DNA of 64,000 nt from Cellulomonas fimi (GTDB lineage Bacteria > Actinomycetota > Actinomycetes > Actinomycetales > Cellulomonadaceae): positions 124,001 to 188,000 of the forward strand of contig NZ_CP110680.1 of assembly GCF_028583725.1 (NCBI RefSeq). Direction: 5' to 3'. Numbering within the stretch: the first letter of the stretch is position 1; each line of letters opens with the position of its first letter. The notes below the pieces were generated by a model, which had not been told where the DNA came from, searched no databases, and was given only the letters and a program-made list of their open reading frames with translations. The translations under genes and the position numbers were made by a program. Of the stretch, positions 25,499 to 34,414 are shown in pieces.

Positions 25499-28400
25499 CG
25501 CGCGTCCTCGTGCACCGGCCCGCGCGCGTCGTCCGGCCGCTGGAGCAGCCGCCGGACGTGCCGGTCGCCGCGCCGCCGCAGACGAACGACGCCACCGGCG
25601 GTGCGGGCCTCCAGTCGCTGCTGCCGGTCGTCGGCGCGGTCGGCTCGATGACGATGATGCTGGTGCTGCGCGGGAACCCGCTGTTCGTGCTGGTCGGGAT
25701 CATGGTGCTGGTCGTCGCGCTCGTCGGTGGCGTCGGCATGGCCCTGAGCAGCCGTGGGACCGCGGCCCGGACGCGGCGGCTCCAGCGCGAGCGGTACCTC
25801 GACTACCTCGAGGAGCTCCGCGCGGACCTCGCGGACGCGGAGGACGACGCCCGCAGCACGGCCCTCACGGTGCACCCGGACCCGGTCGCGCTGGTCGACG
25901 TCGTGCGCGACCCGGAGCGGCGCTGGGAGCGGCGGCGCACCGACCCCGACTTCCTCGACCTGCGCGTCGGCGTCGGGGACCGGCCGTGGTTCTCGCTCGT
26001 CGTGCCGGAGGACCCGAACCCGACCCAGCCGTTCGACCCCGCGATGGCGGCCGAGGCGCGTACCGTCGTGACCCGGCACGCGCGCGTGCCGCAGATGCCC
26101 GTGACCGTGCGGCTGGACCGGGCGGGCGAGGTCGCGGTCGTCGGGCCGCGCGACGCCGGGCTGGCCGTCGTGCGCGCGCTCGTCACGCAGGCCGTCGCGC
26201 TGCACGCGCCGGACGACCTGCAGGTGGCGGCGGCGTTCCCCGCGGCCCGCGCCGGCGACTGGGCGTGGCTCGGTGCGGTGCCGCACGTCGTCGACGACAC
26301 GCTGTTCGACGGTCCCGTCGCCGCGCGACGCGTCGCGGGCGACCTCGCCGGGCTCGTGCGGGTCGTCGGGCCCACGCTCGTGGACCGCGCGCAGGCGGCC
26401 GCCCGGGCACGACGCAGCGGCGGCATGGGCGACGGTGCCGCGTTCGCCGCGCGCCTGCTGGTGCTGTCCGACGACCACGGCGACGTCGCGCAGGTGCTGC
26501 CCGCGGTCGACGCGGCGCTGCGGCCTGCCGACCTCGGCGTGACGGTCGTGCACCTCGTCGAGGACCGGCGGCACGAGCCGTCGGACACCGCGGTCCGGCT
26601 CACGGTCGACGCGGACGGCTCGGTCGTCGTCGAGGACCTCCGTGACCCCGACGCCGTGCCCGTGCGGGCGACCGTCGACGACGTCCCGGTCCCGCTCGCG
26701 TCGGGCCTCACACGCGCGCTCACGCCGCTGCGCCTGTCGTGGGAGGACAGCGCCGAGGCGGGCGAGGCCGCCGCGATCGGCACGGACGCGCTGCTGGGCG
26801 TCGAGGACGTCCGCCGCATCGACCTGCACCGCACGTGGGCGCCCCGCTCGCCGCGCGACTTCCTGCGCGTGCCGGTCGGCGTCGACGACACGGGCACGCC
26901 GCTCCTGCTGGACCTCAAGGAGTCGGCACAGCTCGGCATGGGCCCGCACGGGCTGTGCGTCGGCGCGACCGGTTCCGGCAAGTCGGAGATGCTGCGGACG
27001 CTGGTCGCGGCGCTCGCGATCACGCACCCGCCCGACGACCTCGCGATGATCCTCGTCGACTACAAGGGCGGTGCGGCGTTCGCGCCGTTCGCGGGCCTGC
27101 CGCACGTCGCGGGCATCATCGACAACCTCGCCGACGACGCCGGGCTGACCGAGCGGGCGCGCGCGAGCATCGCGGGCGAGGTCGTCCGCCGCCAGCAGGT
27201 GCTGCGCGACGCGGGCTCGTCTCCGTCGATCACGCACTACCGCGAGATGCGCGCGACGACCCGCCCCGACCTGCCGCCGCTGCCGCACCTCCTGCTCGTG
27301 ATCGACGAGTTCGGCGAGCTGCTCACGGCCGACCCGGACTTCGTCGACCTGCTGCTGACGATCGGCCGCATCGGCCGGTCGATCGGGATGCACCTGCTGC
27401 TGTCGAGCCAGCGCATCGAGTCGGGCCGCCTGCGCGGGCTGGAGACGTACCTGTCGTACCGGATCGGCCTGCGCACGTTCTCCGAGGCCGAGAGCTCGGT
27501 CGTCCTCGACACCCCCGACGCGTTCCACCTGCCGGCCGTGCCCGGGTACGGGTACCTCAAGGTCGACACGACGGTCTACCAGCGGTTCCGCGCGGGCTAC
27601 GTGTCCGGGCCGCTGCCGACCGACGACGTCCCCGAGCCGGAGGTCACCGACGAGACGCGCCGGCCGCTGCTCGTGCCCGTGCACCACGGGCTGCTCGCGG
27701 CGAACGGGATCGGCGACGGCGCGCCCGGCGAGGTCGAGCTCGTGCGGCCGTCCGTCGGGGCGTCGATGGTCGACGTGGTCGTCGAGCAGCTCGCGTCCGC
27801 CGCGACCCCGACGACCCCGGTGTGGCTGCCGCCGCTGCCCGCACGCGTCGCGCTCGGCGGGCTGGTCGGCGAGGCGCGCCCGCCGCACCTCACGGTGCCG
27901 CTCGGCATCCGCGACGACCCCGCGAAGCAGCGGCAGGAGCCCTGGCGTCTCGACCTCACGCGCGCCGGCGGGCACGTCGCGATCATCGGTGCGCCGCAGT
28001 CCGGGCGCACGACGGTCCTGTGGACGCTCGCCGCGGGCCTCGCGCTCACGCACGACCCGCGGCAGGTCGCGCTGTACGGCATGGACCTCGCCGGCGGTGG
28101 GCTCAGCCGCCTGGAGGCGTTCCCGCACGTCGGCGGCGTCGCGACCCGGTCGAGCCGGGACCGGCTGCGGCGCCTGCTGGAGGAGCTGCACGGAATGCTC
28201 GCCCAGCGCGAGCGGGTCTTCGCCGAGCACGGCATCGACTCGCTCGCGCTCCTGCGCGCGCGGCACGCCGCCGGGCAGGTGCCCGAGCTCGCGACCGCCG
28301 ACGTGGTGCTGCTCGTCGACGGCGTGGGCGCCGTGCGCGGCGACTTCGAGGAGCTCGACGAGACGTTCACCGCGCTGCTGTCGCGCGGCAGCGGCTTCGG

Positions 28401-29445
28401 CATCCACGTCGTCATGACGATGGCGCGCTGGAACGAGGTGCGCATGCAGAGCCAGCCGCTCGTCGGCACGCGCATCGAGCTGCGGCTCAACGACCCGGGC
28501 GACTCGACCGTGGGGCGCAAGCTCGCCGCGACGCTGCGCGCCGACCAGCCGGGCCGCGCCCTCACCGACGACGGCCTGTTCGCGCAGGTCGCGCTGCCGC
28601 TGCCCGACACCGCCGCGCTCGACGGTGACGTCGCGACGGTCGGCGCAGGGCTCGACGCGCTCGCCGACGAGGCCCGCCGTCGCTGGGGTGGCGCGGCGGC
28701 CGCGCCGAAGATCCGCGAGCTCCCCGAGGTGCTCGACGTGGCCACCCTGCCCGACCCGCTCGACGAGCCCGACCTCGTGCCGTTCGGCCTCCGGCAGGAC
28801 ACCATGTCGCCCGCGCTGCTCGACCTCGTCGCGCGCGACCAGCACCTGCTCGTGCTCGGCGACCCGCGCTGCGGCAAGACGACGCTGCTGCGCACGGTCG
28901 TCGAGGGGCTCGTGGACCGGTCGACGCCCGACGAGCTCGTCGTCGCGGTGTTCGACCCGCGCGGCGGTCTCGCCGACGTCTGCCCCGAGGACTACCTGGG
29001 CGGCCGCGCGACGAGCGCGCCCCTCGCGCTGCAGCTGTCGACGGCCGTCGCCGCCGAGCTCGCGAAGCGCACCGGCGACGGCGCCTCGGCCGGTCCCCGG
29101 ATCGTCGTCGTGGTCGACGACTACGACATCCTCGCCTCGGGCGGCACCGACCCGCTGCGCCCCCTGCTCGAGCACCTGCCCGCCGCGCGCGACCTGCGGC
29201 TGCACGTGCTGCTCACCCGACCCGTGGCCGGCGCGTCGCGCGCGCTCTACGACCCCGTCCTCCAGGCCGTCCGCGACACCGGCGGCAGCGGCTTCCTCAT
29301 GGCCGGTGAGCGGTCCGAGGGTCAGGTCTTCCCCGGCCAGTACGCGGAGCTGCTCCCACCCGGACGCGGCAAGTGGCTGCGTCGCGGCGAACGGCCCACG
29401 CTCGTCCAGGTCGCCACGTCGCAGGAGGTGCCCGGTGCCCCGTGA
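25495..29445 (+). CDS. eccC: EccC-type FtsK/SpoIIIE ATPase, three-ATPase fused form
   Basis: A 1316-residue motor of type VII secretion. Two membrane helices near residues 40-85 anchor it; three RecA-like ATPase domains follow. P-loop 1 GATGSGKSE (490-497) is intact, with Walker B LLLVIDEFGEL. P-loop 2 GAPQSGRTT (from 832) has Arg for Lys. P-loop 3 GDPRCGKTT (from 1122) is intact. In characterised EccC, domain 1 hydrolyses ATP when domain 2 releases it, and the C-terminal domain binds the substrate signal. Length and order match fused EccCab or EssC. ATGA overlap upstream; its end overlaps the next start by 11 bp. Confidence 0.92.
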   Translation: MTRVLVHRPARVVRPLEQPPDVPVAAPPQTNDATGGAGLQSLLPVVGAVGSMTMMLVLRGNPLFVLVGIMVLVVALVGGVGMALSSRGTAARTRRLQRERYLDYLEELRADLADAEDDARSTALTVHPDPVALVDVVRDPERRWERRRTDPDFLDLRVGVGDRPWFSLVVPEDPNPTQPFDPAMAAEARTVVTRHARVPQMPVTVRLDRAGEVAVVGPRDAGLAVVRALVTQAVALHAPDDLQVAAAFPAARAGDWAWLGAVPHVVDDTLFDGPVAARRVAGDLAGLVRVVGPTLVDRAQAAARARRSGGMGDGAAFAARLLVLSDDHGDVAQVLPAVDAALRPADLGVTVVHLVEDRRHEPSDTAVRLTVDADGSVVVEDLRDPDAVPVRATVDDVPVPLASGLTRALTPLRLSWEDSAEAGEAAAIGTDALLGVEDVRRIDLHRTWAPRSPRDFLRVPVGVDDTGTPLLLDLKESAQLGMGPHGLCVGATGSGKSEMLRTLVAALAITHPPDDLAMILVDYKGGAAFAPFAGLPHVAGIIDNLADDAGLTERARASIAGEVVRRQQVLRDAGSSPSITHYREMRATTRPDLPPLPHLLLVIDEFGELLTADPDFVDLLLTIGRIGRSIGMHLLLSSQRIESGRLRGLETYLSYRIGLRTFSEAESSVVLDTPDAFHLPAVPGYGYLKVDTTVYQRFRAGYVSGPLPTDDVPEPEVTDETRRPLLVPVHHGLLAANGIGDGAPGEVELVRPSVGASMVDVVVEQLASAATPTTPVWLPPLPARVALGGLVGEARPPHLTVPLGIRDDPAKQRQEPWRLDLTRAGGHVAIIGAPQSGRTTVLWTLAAGLALTHDPRQVALYGMDLAGGGLSRLEAFPHVGGVATRSSRDRLRRLLEELHGMLAQRERVFAEHGIDSLALLRARHAAGQVPELATADVVLLVDGVGAVRGDFEELDETFTALLSRGSGFGIHVVMTMARWNEVRMQSQPLVGTRIELRLNDPGDSTVGRKLAATLRADQPGRALTDDGLFAQVALPLPDTAALDGDVATVGAGLDALADEARRRWGGAAAAPKIRELPEVLDVATLPDPLDEPDLVPFGLRQDTMSPALLDLVARDQHLLVLGDPRCGKTTLLRTVVEGLVDRSTPDELVVAVFDPRGGLADVCPEDYLGGRATSAPLALQLSTAVAAELAKRTGDGASAGPRIVVVVDDYDILASGGTDPLRPLLEHLPAARDLRLHVLLTRPVAGASRALYDPVLQAVRDTGGSGFLMAGERSEGQVFPGQYAELLPPGRGKWLRRGERPTLVQVATSQEVPGAP

Positions 29446-29821
29446 GCTCGTCGTCCTCAGCCCGACCGCGCCCGACGCGCGCGTGCTCGTCGAGGCCGGT
29501 GCCGCCGTCGACCCCGACCTCGGGCTGCGCACCCTGCACGACGGCGCCGTGCACCAGGTCGTGCGCGTCGACCCCGCCGACCCGTCGCAGGGCACGGGCG
29601 TCGTGAGCATCATGCAGCCGCTGCGCGTCGACAACGTCGCGGAGGTCCGTCGGCTGCTGCCGACCCTGACCGCGCTGCCGCCGTGGCTGGACGCCGGCCA
29701 GCCGGTGTGGTGGGTCGAGGCCGTAGCGCCGTGGGGCGACCTCGGCCGGACCGGGATCGCCGTCGTGCAGGAGATGGCCGCGCGCCTCGGCGGCGTGTGC
29801 GTCGTGCAGGACGGCGAGTAG
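29435..29821 (+). CDS. Small hypothetical protein of the ESX operon
   Basis: A 128-residue soluble protein, GTG start inside the 3' end of eccC with a GCAGGAGG ribosome site. It shows alternating strands and helices (LVVLSPTAPDARVLVEAG, HQVVRVDPADP, GIAVVQEMAARLGGVCVVQ). No domain is recognised. Tight coupling to eccC and the following MinD-like gene argues for a role in the same complex. Confidence 0.7.
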   Translation: MPRELVVLSPTAPDARVLVEAGAAVDPDLGLRTLHDGAVHQVVRVDPADPSQGTGVVSIMQPLRVDNVAEVRRLLPTLTALPPWLDAGQPVWWVEAVAPWGDLGRTGIAVVQEMAARLGGVCVVQDGE

Positions 29822-29824
29822 CCC

Positions 29825-30484
29825 GTGTCGTTCGTCGCGCCCCCGCCCCCGGCGCTCGCCGGGCTGCCGGAGTCCGTCCTCGCCGCCGTCGGCCGTCCGC
29901 TGCCCGCGTCCGGTGCCGTGCACGTCGCGGGCGTCGGAGGCGGTGTGGGGACGACGACCGTCGCCGGGCTCGTGTGGTCGGTGCTCGCGCTCGCGCACCC
30001 CGGTGCCGTCGGGCTCACCGAGCACGCGGCCGTCGTCGGCGGAGGAGGTCTGGGTGGCGGCCGGGTCGTCGCGCGGGTCGACGGTGAGGTCCCGACCACG
30101 GCGCCCGTCGTCGTGCACGACCGTGGACCGCTCGCCGCGGTCGTCGCCGAGTCGGAGCCCGGGCCGTCGCGCGTGCTGGTCGTCGTGTGCCGCGCCCACG
30201 CCGCGGGGATCGCGGACGCCGCGCGCGCCGTCGAGCGGGTCGGGGTGCGCGGTCCCGACGACCTGCGACGCGTCGTCGTCGCCGCCGTCGCGACCACCGG
30301 GGCCGCGCCGGGCACGCGGGCCGTCGCGGACGCCGCCGACCGTCTGGGGCTGGCGGTGCCGCTCGTCGTCGTCCCGTTCTCCCGCCACCTTGCCGCGGGC
30401 GGCGCCCTGCCCGGTCCGGACCTGCGCCCCCTCGCCGCCGGCGGCGTCCTGACGTCCCACGCCCTGGCGGCCCTCACCTCCTGA
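29825..30484 (+). CDS. Second MinD-like protein without P-loop lysine
   Basis: A 219-residue protein with VHVAGVGGGVGTTTVAGLVWSVL near residue 32, a P-loop-like turn in which the GKTT lysine is Thr, then APVVVHDRG and RVLVVVCRAHAAGIADAARAVE, matching MinD strand-helix repeats. It is shorter than the MinD-like protein upstream of eccC and shares the same loss of lysines. Last gene of the operon, 3 bp after the previous stop and just before a bidirectional terminator. Confidence 0.65.
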   Translation: MSFVAPPPPALAGLPESVLAAVGRPLPASGAVHVAGVGGGVGTTTVAGLVWSVLALAHPGAVGLTEHAAVVGGGGLGGGRVVARVDGEVPTTAPVVVHDRGPLAAVVAESEPGPSRVLVVVCRAHAAGIADAARAVERVGVRGPDDLRRVVVAAVATTGAAPGTRAVADAADRLGLAVPLVVVPFSRHLAAGGALPGPDLRPLAAGGVLTSHALAALTS

Positions 30485-30525
30485 CCCCTCGCGGCTGCGG
30501 ACCGCTCGGGTCCTCGGTCACCCAC

Positions 30526-30592
30526 GCCGCACGACCCCGTCAGGGGGACCGTTCCCGGGGGTTCTCGGGTCGCCATGACGGGATCGTGCGGC
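30526..30592. terminator. Bidirectional terminator ending the ESX operon
   Basis: 17-bp inverted repeat (30526-30542 with 30576-30592, one C/A mismatch) around a 33-nt loop, between the last ESX gene and the convergent ABC permease gene. Confidence 0.65.
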
Positions 30593-30630
30593 TCGGCGGA
30601 GCCGTGGGGTCGTCGGGAGGTGCTTCCGGG

Positions 30631-31455
30631 TCAGAGGGCGCGTTGGTACCTGCGCATCGCCGCGACCGACCAGGCGGCGACCAGGACGGCGAGCACCGCC
30701 AGGAGGGCCGAGCGCGTGCCGACGAGGGACCAGTCGACGTCCGTCGACATCGCGGTGCGCGCGACCTCCGTCGCCCAGGTGAGCGGGTTGAACCGCGCCG
30801 CCGACTCGACCCACGCGGGCAGCAGGTCGGGGGGCATGAGTGCCGTCGAGACGAAGGTCGCGGGCAGGACGATCGTCGTCGAGATGCCGATGAGCGCCGT
30901 CTGGTCGCGGGCGAGCAGTGCGACGGCCGTCGACAGCGAGCAGAACGACGCCGCGAGCAGCAACGACGCCCCGAGCGCGACGGCCAGCCCGACGACGCCG
31001 CCGTCGAACCGTGCGCCCGCCGCGAACGCGATCGCGAGGACGATCACACCCTGCACCGCCGTGAGCAGGAGCTGCTGGACGAGCTGCCCGACCACGAGTG
31101 CCGACCGGCGCACCGGCGACGTCAGCAGGCGGTCCATGACGCCGCTGCGGATGTCATCGATGAAGCCGGTCCCCGCCCACGCGCCCGAGTACAGGACGGT
31201 CATCATGAGGATGCCCGGCACCAGGAACGTCAGGTAGTCCGCGCCCTCGAAGCCCGGCACGGTCGCCACGGACTCGAAGACGTTCCCGAACAGCACGATC
31301 CACACGAGGGGCTGCAGCACCGAGACGCCGAGGCCCCACGGCTGGCGGACCGTGTCGACGACCCACCGCCGGCACACCTCCCCGGTCTGGGCGAACCACG
31401 ACGCACGGCGGGCCGCCGAGGCGGCGGTGCGGGTGGGGGCGAGCGTGGCGGTCAT
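30631..31455 (-). CDS. ABC-2 type transporter permease (DrrB-like)
   Basis: A 274-residue permease with six predicted membrane helices and the ABC-2 signature region (TGFIDDIRSGVMDRLLTSPVRRSALVVG). Together with the upstream ATPase it forms a DrrAB-type exporter, probably for a drug or secondary metabolite; the substrate is unknown. The ATG overlaps the stop of the ATPase gene (ATGA). Transcribed toward the ESX operon. Confidence 0.92.
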   Translation of the reverse strand: MTATLAPTRTAASAARRASWFAQTGEVCRRWVVDTVRQPWGLGVSVLQPLVWIVLFGNVFESVATVPGFEGADYLTFLVPGILMMTVLYSGAWAGTGFIDDIRSGVMDRLLTSPVRRSALVVGQLVQQLLLTAVQGVIVLAIAFAAGARFDGGVVGLAVALGASLLLAASFCSLSTAVALLARDQTALIGISTTIVLPATFVSTALMPPDLLPAWVESAARFNPLTWATEVARTAMSTDVDWSLVGTRSALLAVLAVLVAAWSVAAMRRYQRAL

Positions 31456-32486
31456 CGGGCCACCTCCCGGGCGTCGAGTGCGTCGGACGGGTCGGTCGGG
31501 CGGTCCGTCGACGAGTCCGACCAGGAACGGCCCGCGTAGCGCAGGTAGACGTCGTCGAGCGTCGGTCGGGACACCGCGACGGCCCCGTGCCGGACGCCCG
31601 CCGCCTGGAGCGCGGCGATGGTCGCGCCGACGACCGCGGGACCGTCGGGGGTGCGGGCGACGAGCCGTCCCGTCGGGCCCTCGACGTGCACGACGACGTC
31701 GCTCAGGATGCCCGCGACGGCGCGCCGCACGGCGTCGGCGTCGGGCTCGACGAGGTCGACGGTGAGGGTGTCGCCGACGAGCGTCGCCTTGAGCTCGTCG
31801 GGTGTCCCGGCGGCGACGACGCGCCCCCGGTCGACGATGCTGAGCCCGTCGGCCAGCCGGTCGGCCTCGTCGAGGTAGTGCGTCGTGAGCAGGACGGTGA
31901 GCGCGTCCTCGCCGGCCAGGCGGCGGATCTCGTCCCACATCGCCGCGCGCGCCTCCGGGTCGAGCCCGGTCGTCGGCTCGTCGAGGAACAGCACGCGCGG
32001 CGCGTCGACGAGGCCGAGCGCGACGTCGAGCTTGCGTCGCGTCCCGCCGGAGAGGCCGCCCGTGCGGCGGTCACCGGCGTCGCCGAGGCCGAACCGGTCG
32101 ACCAGCGCGGCCGCGCGGTCGGACGCGTCGGACCGCGTCGCGCCGCGCAGCCGGGCGGCCATGACGAGGTTCTCGCGCGGGGTGAGCAGCGGGTCGGCGC
32201 CGGTGCCCTGCGAGACGTAGCCGATGCTGCGGCGCACCTCGTCGGCGTCGACGACGACGTCCTGCCCGACGACGCGGGCCGTGCCGCTCGTCGCGCGCGA
32301 CAGGGTCGTGAGGATCTTCGTGGTGGTGGACTTGCCGGCACCGTTCGGGCCGAGCAGCCCGTGGACGGTCCCGGCGGGGACGGTGAGCGTGAGGCCGTCG
32401 AGGGCGCGGACGTCCGGGCGGCCACGGCCGCCGGGGTACGTCTTGACCAGGTCGACCGCCTCCACCGCCGGTGGGCGGATGGGCAT
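31452..32486 (-). CDS. ABC transporter ATP-binding protein (DrrA-like)
   Basis: A 344-residue ATPase. Walker A GPNGAGKST, Q-loop GYVSQGTGAD, signature LSGGTRRKLD, Walker B VLFLDEPTTGLDP and the H-loop TTHY are all intact. The C-terminal 100 residues form the DrrA-type regulatory extension (LVEPDADAVRRAVAG). ATG 32486 has GAAGGAG at good spacing. It powers the DrrB-like permease downstream; the PadR gene upstream on the same strand is the likely repressor. Confidence 0.93.
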   Translation of the reverse strand: MPIRPPAVEAVDLVKTYPGGRGRPDVRALDGLTLTVPAGTVHGLLGPNGAGKSTTTKILTTLSRATSGTARVVGQDVVVDADEVRRSIGYVSQGTGADPLLTPRENLVMAARLRGATRSDASDRAAALVDRFGLGDAGDRRTGGLSGGTRRKLDVALGLVDAPRVLFLDEPTTGLDPEARAAMWDEIRRLAGEDALTVLLTTHYLDEADRLADGLSIVDRGRVVAAGTPDELKATLVGDTLTVDLVEPDADAVRRAVAGILSDVVVHVEGPTGRLVARTPDGPAVVGATIAALQAAGVRHGAVAVSRPTLDDVYLRYAGRSWSDSSTDRPTDPSDALDAREVAR

Positions 32487-32680
32487 GGTGGTGCTCCTTC
32501 TCGGTCGGACCGAGGTGCCACCTATGCTGGTCGGTGCAGCGGATCGCACAGGTGTCCCGCCTCGCGGCGGGGGCTCGGTCGGTTCGTCGTCGGTCGGCCC
32601 GGGTGTGCCAGCACCTGGGCCGACCTCGTTCCCGGGGGTCCCCGGGGGTCTGGGTCGCGACGGCGGATCGACGGCCGACG

Positions 32681-33373
32681 TCAGCGGTCGGGCGGGCCCT
32701 CCTGTCCCGCGAGGAACGGCGAGAGCGCGTCGGCGACCGCCTCCGCGAGCTCGTCCGGGTCGATGCGGCCCGCGGCGTTCGTCCGCGCGTGCAGCGACCG
32801 CCACAGGTCGACGTGCTCCAGGGAGCCGTCGGTGATCGACTGCTCGAGCCCGACGACGAAGTCGAGCTCCGCGCGCAGCAGCCCGATCTCGTACTCCGCC
32901 TCGAGCGCGAAGATCCGCGGCAGGCCTTGCCGGCGGGCCTCGTCGACCGTGGTCTCGAGCGACGTGAGCGTCGTCCGGACCGACGCGGCGCGCATGCGCA
33001 GGAGCCGGGCGACGTCGTCGGGCGGGAGCAGCGGCAGGAACGACAGCGCCGCCTCGAACTGCGGGAACTCCTTGACCGGCGTGCGGACGAGGTCGCTCAG
33101 CCAGTCGACGGCCTCCGTCGCGCCGTCGTCGGTGATCCGGTACACCGTGCGCGTCGGGCGGTTGCCCTCGCGCTCGGTCGACGCCGCCTCGATCAGCCCG
33201 CGCTTCTCCAGCCCTTCGACGACGGAGTACAGCGACCCGAAGTTGAGCCGCACGGTCTCGTCCTTGCGGCGCTCGCGCAGGGTCATCGACATCTCGTAGG
33301 GGTGCATGGGTCGCTCCCAGAGCAGCGTGAGCACGGCCAGTGCCAACGGGTTGCTCCGCCCTCGCCCTGCCAT
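32681..33373 (-). CDS. PadR family transcriptional regulator
   Basis: A 230-residue protein with an N-terminal winged helix (LALAVLTLLWERPMHPYEMSMTLRER, then SLYSVVEGLEKRGLIEA and a wing with RTVYRITDDG) and a C-terminal Vir-like helical dimerisation region. PadR proteins repress drug exporters and are displaced by the drug. It sits 194 bp upstream of the DrrAB-type genes on the same strand and has its own promoter with a tandem repeat, suggesting autorepression. ATG 33373 chosen over a start three codons earlier because of family alignment at GRxxNPLALAVL. Confidence 0.92.
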   Translation of the reverse strand: MAGRGRSNPLALAVLTLLWERPMHPYEMSMTLRERRKDETVRLNFGSLYSVVEGLEKRGLIEAASTEREGNRPTRTVYRITDDGATEAVDWLSDLVRTPVKEFPQFEAALSFLPLLPPDDVARLLRMRAASVRTTLTSLETTVDEARRQGLPRIFALEAEYEIGLLRAELDFVVGLEQSITDGSLEHVDLWRSLHARTNAAGRIDPDELAEAVADALSPFLAGQEGPPDR

Positions 33374-33416
33374 GCTTCTCACCGCCTCATCACTCGACCC
33401 CGAATGCTCGTTCCAG

Positions 33417-33444
33417 AGTATATCGCGTCTATATCGCGTCTCAA
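33417..33444 (-). promoter_or_regulatory. padR-type gene promoter with overlapping 11-bp tandem repeat
   Basis: On the minus strand TTGAGA (33439-33444), 16 bp and TATACT (33417-33422) form a good promoter. TATATCGCGTC occurs twice in direct succession (33419-33429 and 33430-33440), filling the space between and overlapping both boxes. It is locally AT-rich against the GC-rich background and is the natural candidate for the PadR operator. Confidence 0.65.
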
Positions 33445-33493
33445 CCCCGTCCGGGTTCGTGGCCGGCCGTCCCTACCTCGGCAGGATGGGCGC

Positions 33494-33799
33494 GTGGAGC
33501 TCGAGTTCGACGGCGAGGTGTTCTGGTGGAAGGGCCCGGCGCCCTTCCACTTCGTCACGGTGCCGGAGCCGGAGGCGAGCGAGCTGCGGGCCGCGTCGCC
33601 GCTGGTCAGCTACGGCTGGGGCGTGATCCCCGTGGCGGTGGTGATCGGCCGCACGCGCTGGACCACGTCGTTGTTCCCGAAGAAGGGCGCCTACCTGGTC
33701 CCGCTGCGCGACGCCGTCCGTGCGGCGGAGGCGATCACGCTGGGCGATGTGGTGTCGGTCCGCCTGACGGTCGACGTCGAGCGCGCCGGTCGTCGCTGA
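33494..33799 (+). CDS. DUF1905 domain-containing protein
   Basis: A 101-residue protein. LEFDGEVFWWKGPAPFHFVTVP, SYGWGVIPVAVVIGRTRWTTSLFPKKGAYLVPLRDAVR and DVVSVRLTVDV are the hallmarks of DUF1905, a small beta-barrel often fused to YdeI-type domains in others. Biochemical role unknown. GTG 33494 with AGGATGG upstream. It is divergent from the PadR gene, and the tandem repeat lies in their shared 120-bp region. Confidence 0.88.
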   Translation: MELEFDGEVFWWKGPAPFHFVTVPEPEASELRAASPLVSYGWGVIPVAVVIGRTRWTTSLFPKKGAYLVPLRDAVRAAEAITLGDVVSVRLTVDVERAGRR

Positions 33800-33829
33800 C
33801 GGCCGCCCGGCGTGCGGGAGGATGGGCCG

Positions 33830-34369
33830 GTGACCGAGCCGTACCGCGTGATGACCGTGTGCACCGGCAACATCTGCCGGTCCCCGATGGCGGAGATCGT
33901 CCTCCGCGACCGCCTCGACGCCGCCGGTCTGGGCGACCGGGTCGTCGTCGACTCGTCCGGGATCAGCGACGAGGAGCACGGGCGGCCGGTCGACCGTCGG
34001 GCGCGCGACGTGCTCGCCGCGCACGGGTACCCGGTCGGCGGCGGTCACCGTGCCCGGCAGGTCCGCGCGACCGACCTGCCCGCGCGGGACCTCGTGCTCG
34101 CGATGACCGCTCAGCACGCGCGGGCGCTGCGCCGCCTGGCGGGCTCGGGCGACGTCGCGGACCGGATCGTCATGTACCGCTCGTTCGACCCGGCCGCACC
34201 CGTCGTCGCCCCGGGTCAGCCCGAGCACGTGCTCGACGTCGACGACCCCTGGTACGGCGGTCCGGAGAACTTCGAGACCTGCCTCGCCGAGGTCGAGGCC
34301 GCCGCCGACGGGGTCGTCGCCCACGTGCGTGCGGCGCTCGCGGCCCGCGACGGTGCCCCCACGACCTGA
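33830..34369 (+). CDS. Low-molecular-weight protein-tyrosine phosphatase
   Basis: A 179-residue cytoplasmic phosphatase. The P-loop VCTGNICRSP (nucleophile Cys 11, Arg 17) and the general-acid loop DDPWYGG are both present. Such enzymes dephosphorylate tyrosine on proteins or arsenate-like substrates; the protein target is unknown. GTG start 30 bp after the DUF1905 gene, with which it may be co-transcribed. Confidence 0.92.
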   Translation: MTEPYRVMTVCTGNICRSPMAEIVLRDRLDAAGLGDRVVVDSSGISDEEHGRPVDRRARDVLAAHGYPVGGGHRARQVRATDLPARDLVLAMTAQHARALRRLAGSGDVADRIVMYRSFDPAAPVVAPGQPEHVLDVDDPWYGGPENFETCLAEVEAAADGVVAHVRAALAARDGAPTT

Positions 34370-34414
34370 CACCGGCATGACGTCGCGTCCGCCGCGTGCG
34401 CCGGGCGCGCGAGC

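Noticed and set aside
23968..30576. Minus-strand open frame of about 2200 codons opposite the ESX machinery
   Set aside because: The opposite strand encodes EccD, MinD-like and EccC proteins with clear motifs. The antisense product is Arg/Ala/Val-rich low complexity caused by GC-biased third positions.
33401..33414. LexA-like box CGAATGCTCGTTCC upstream of the PadR gene
   Set aside because: Departs from the actinobacterial SOS consensus in both half-sites and no repair gene follows.
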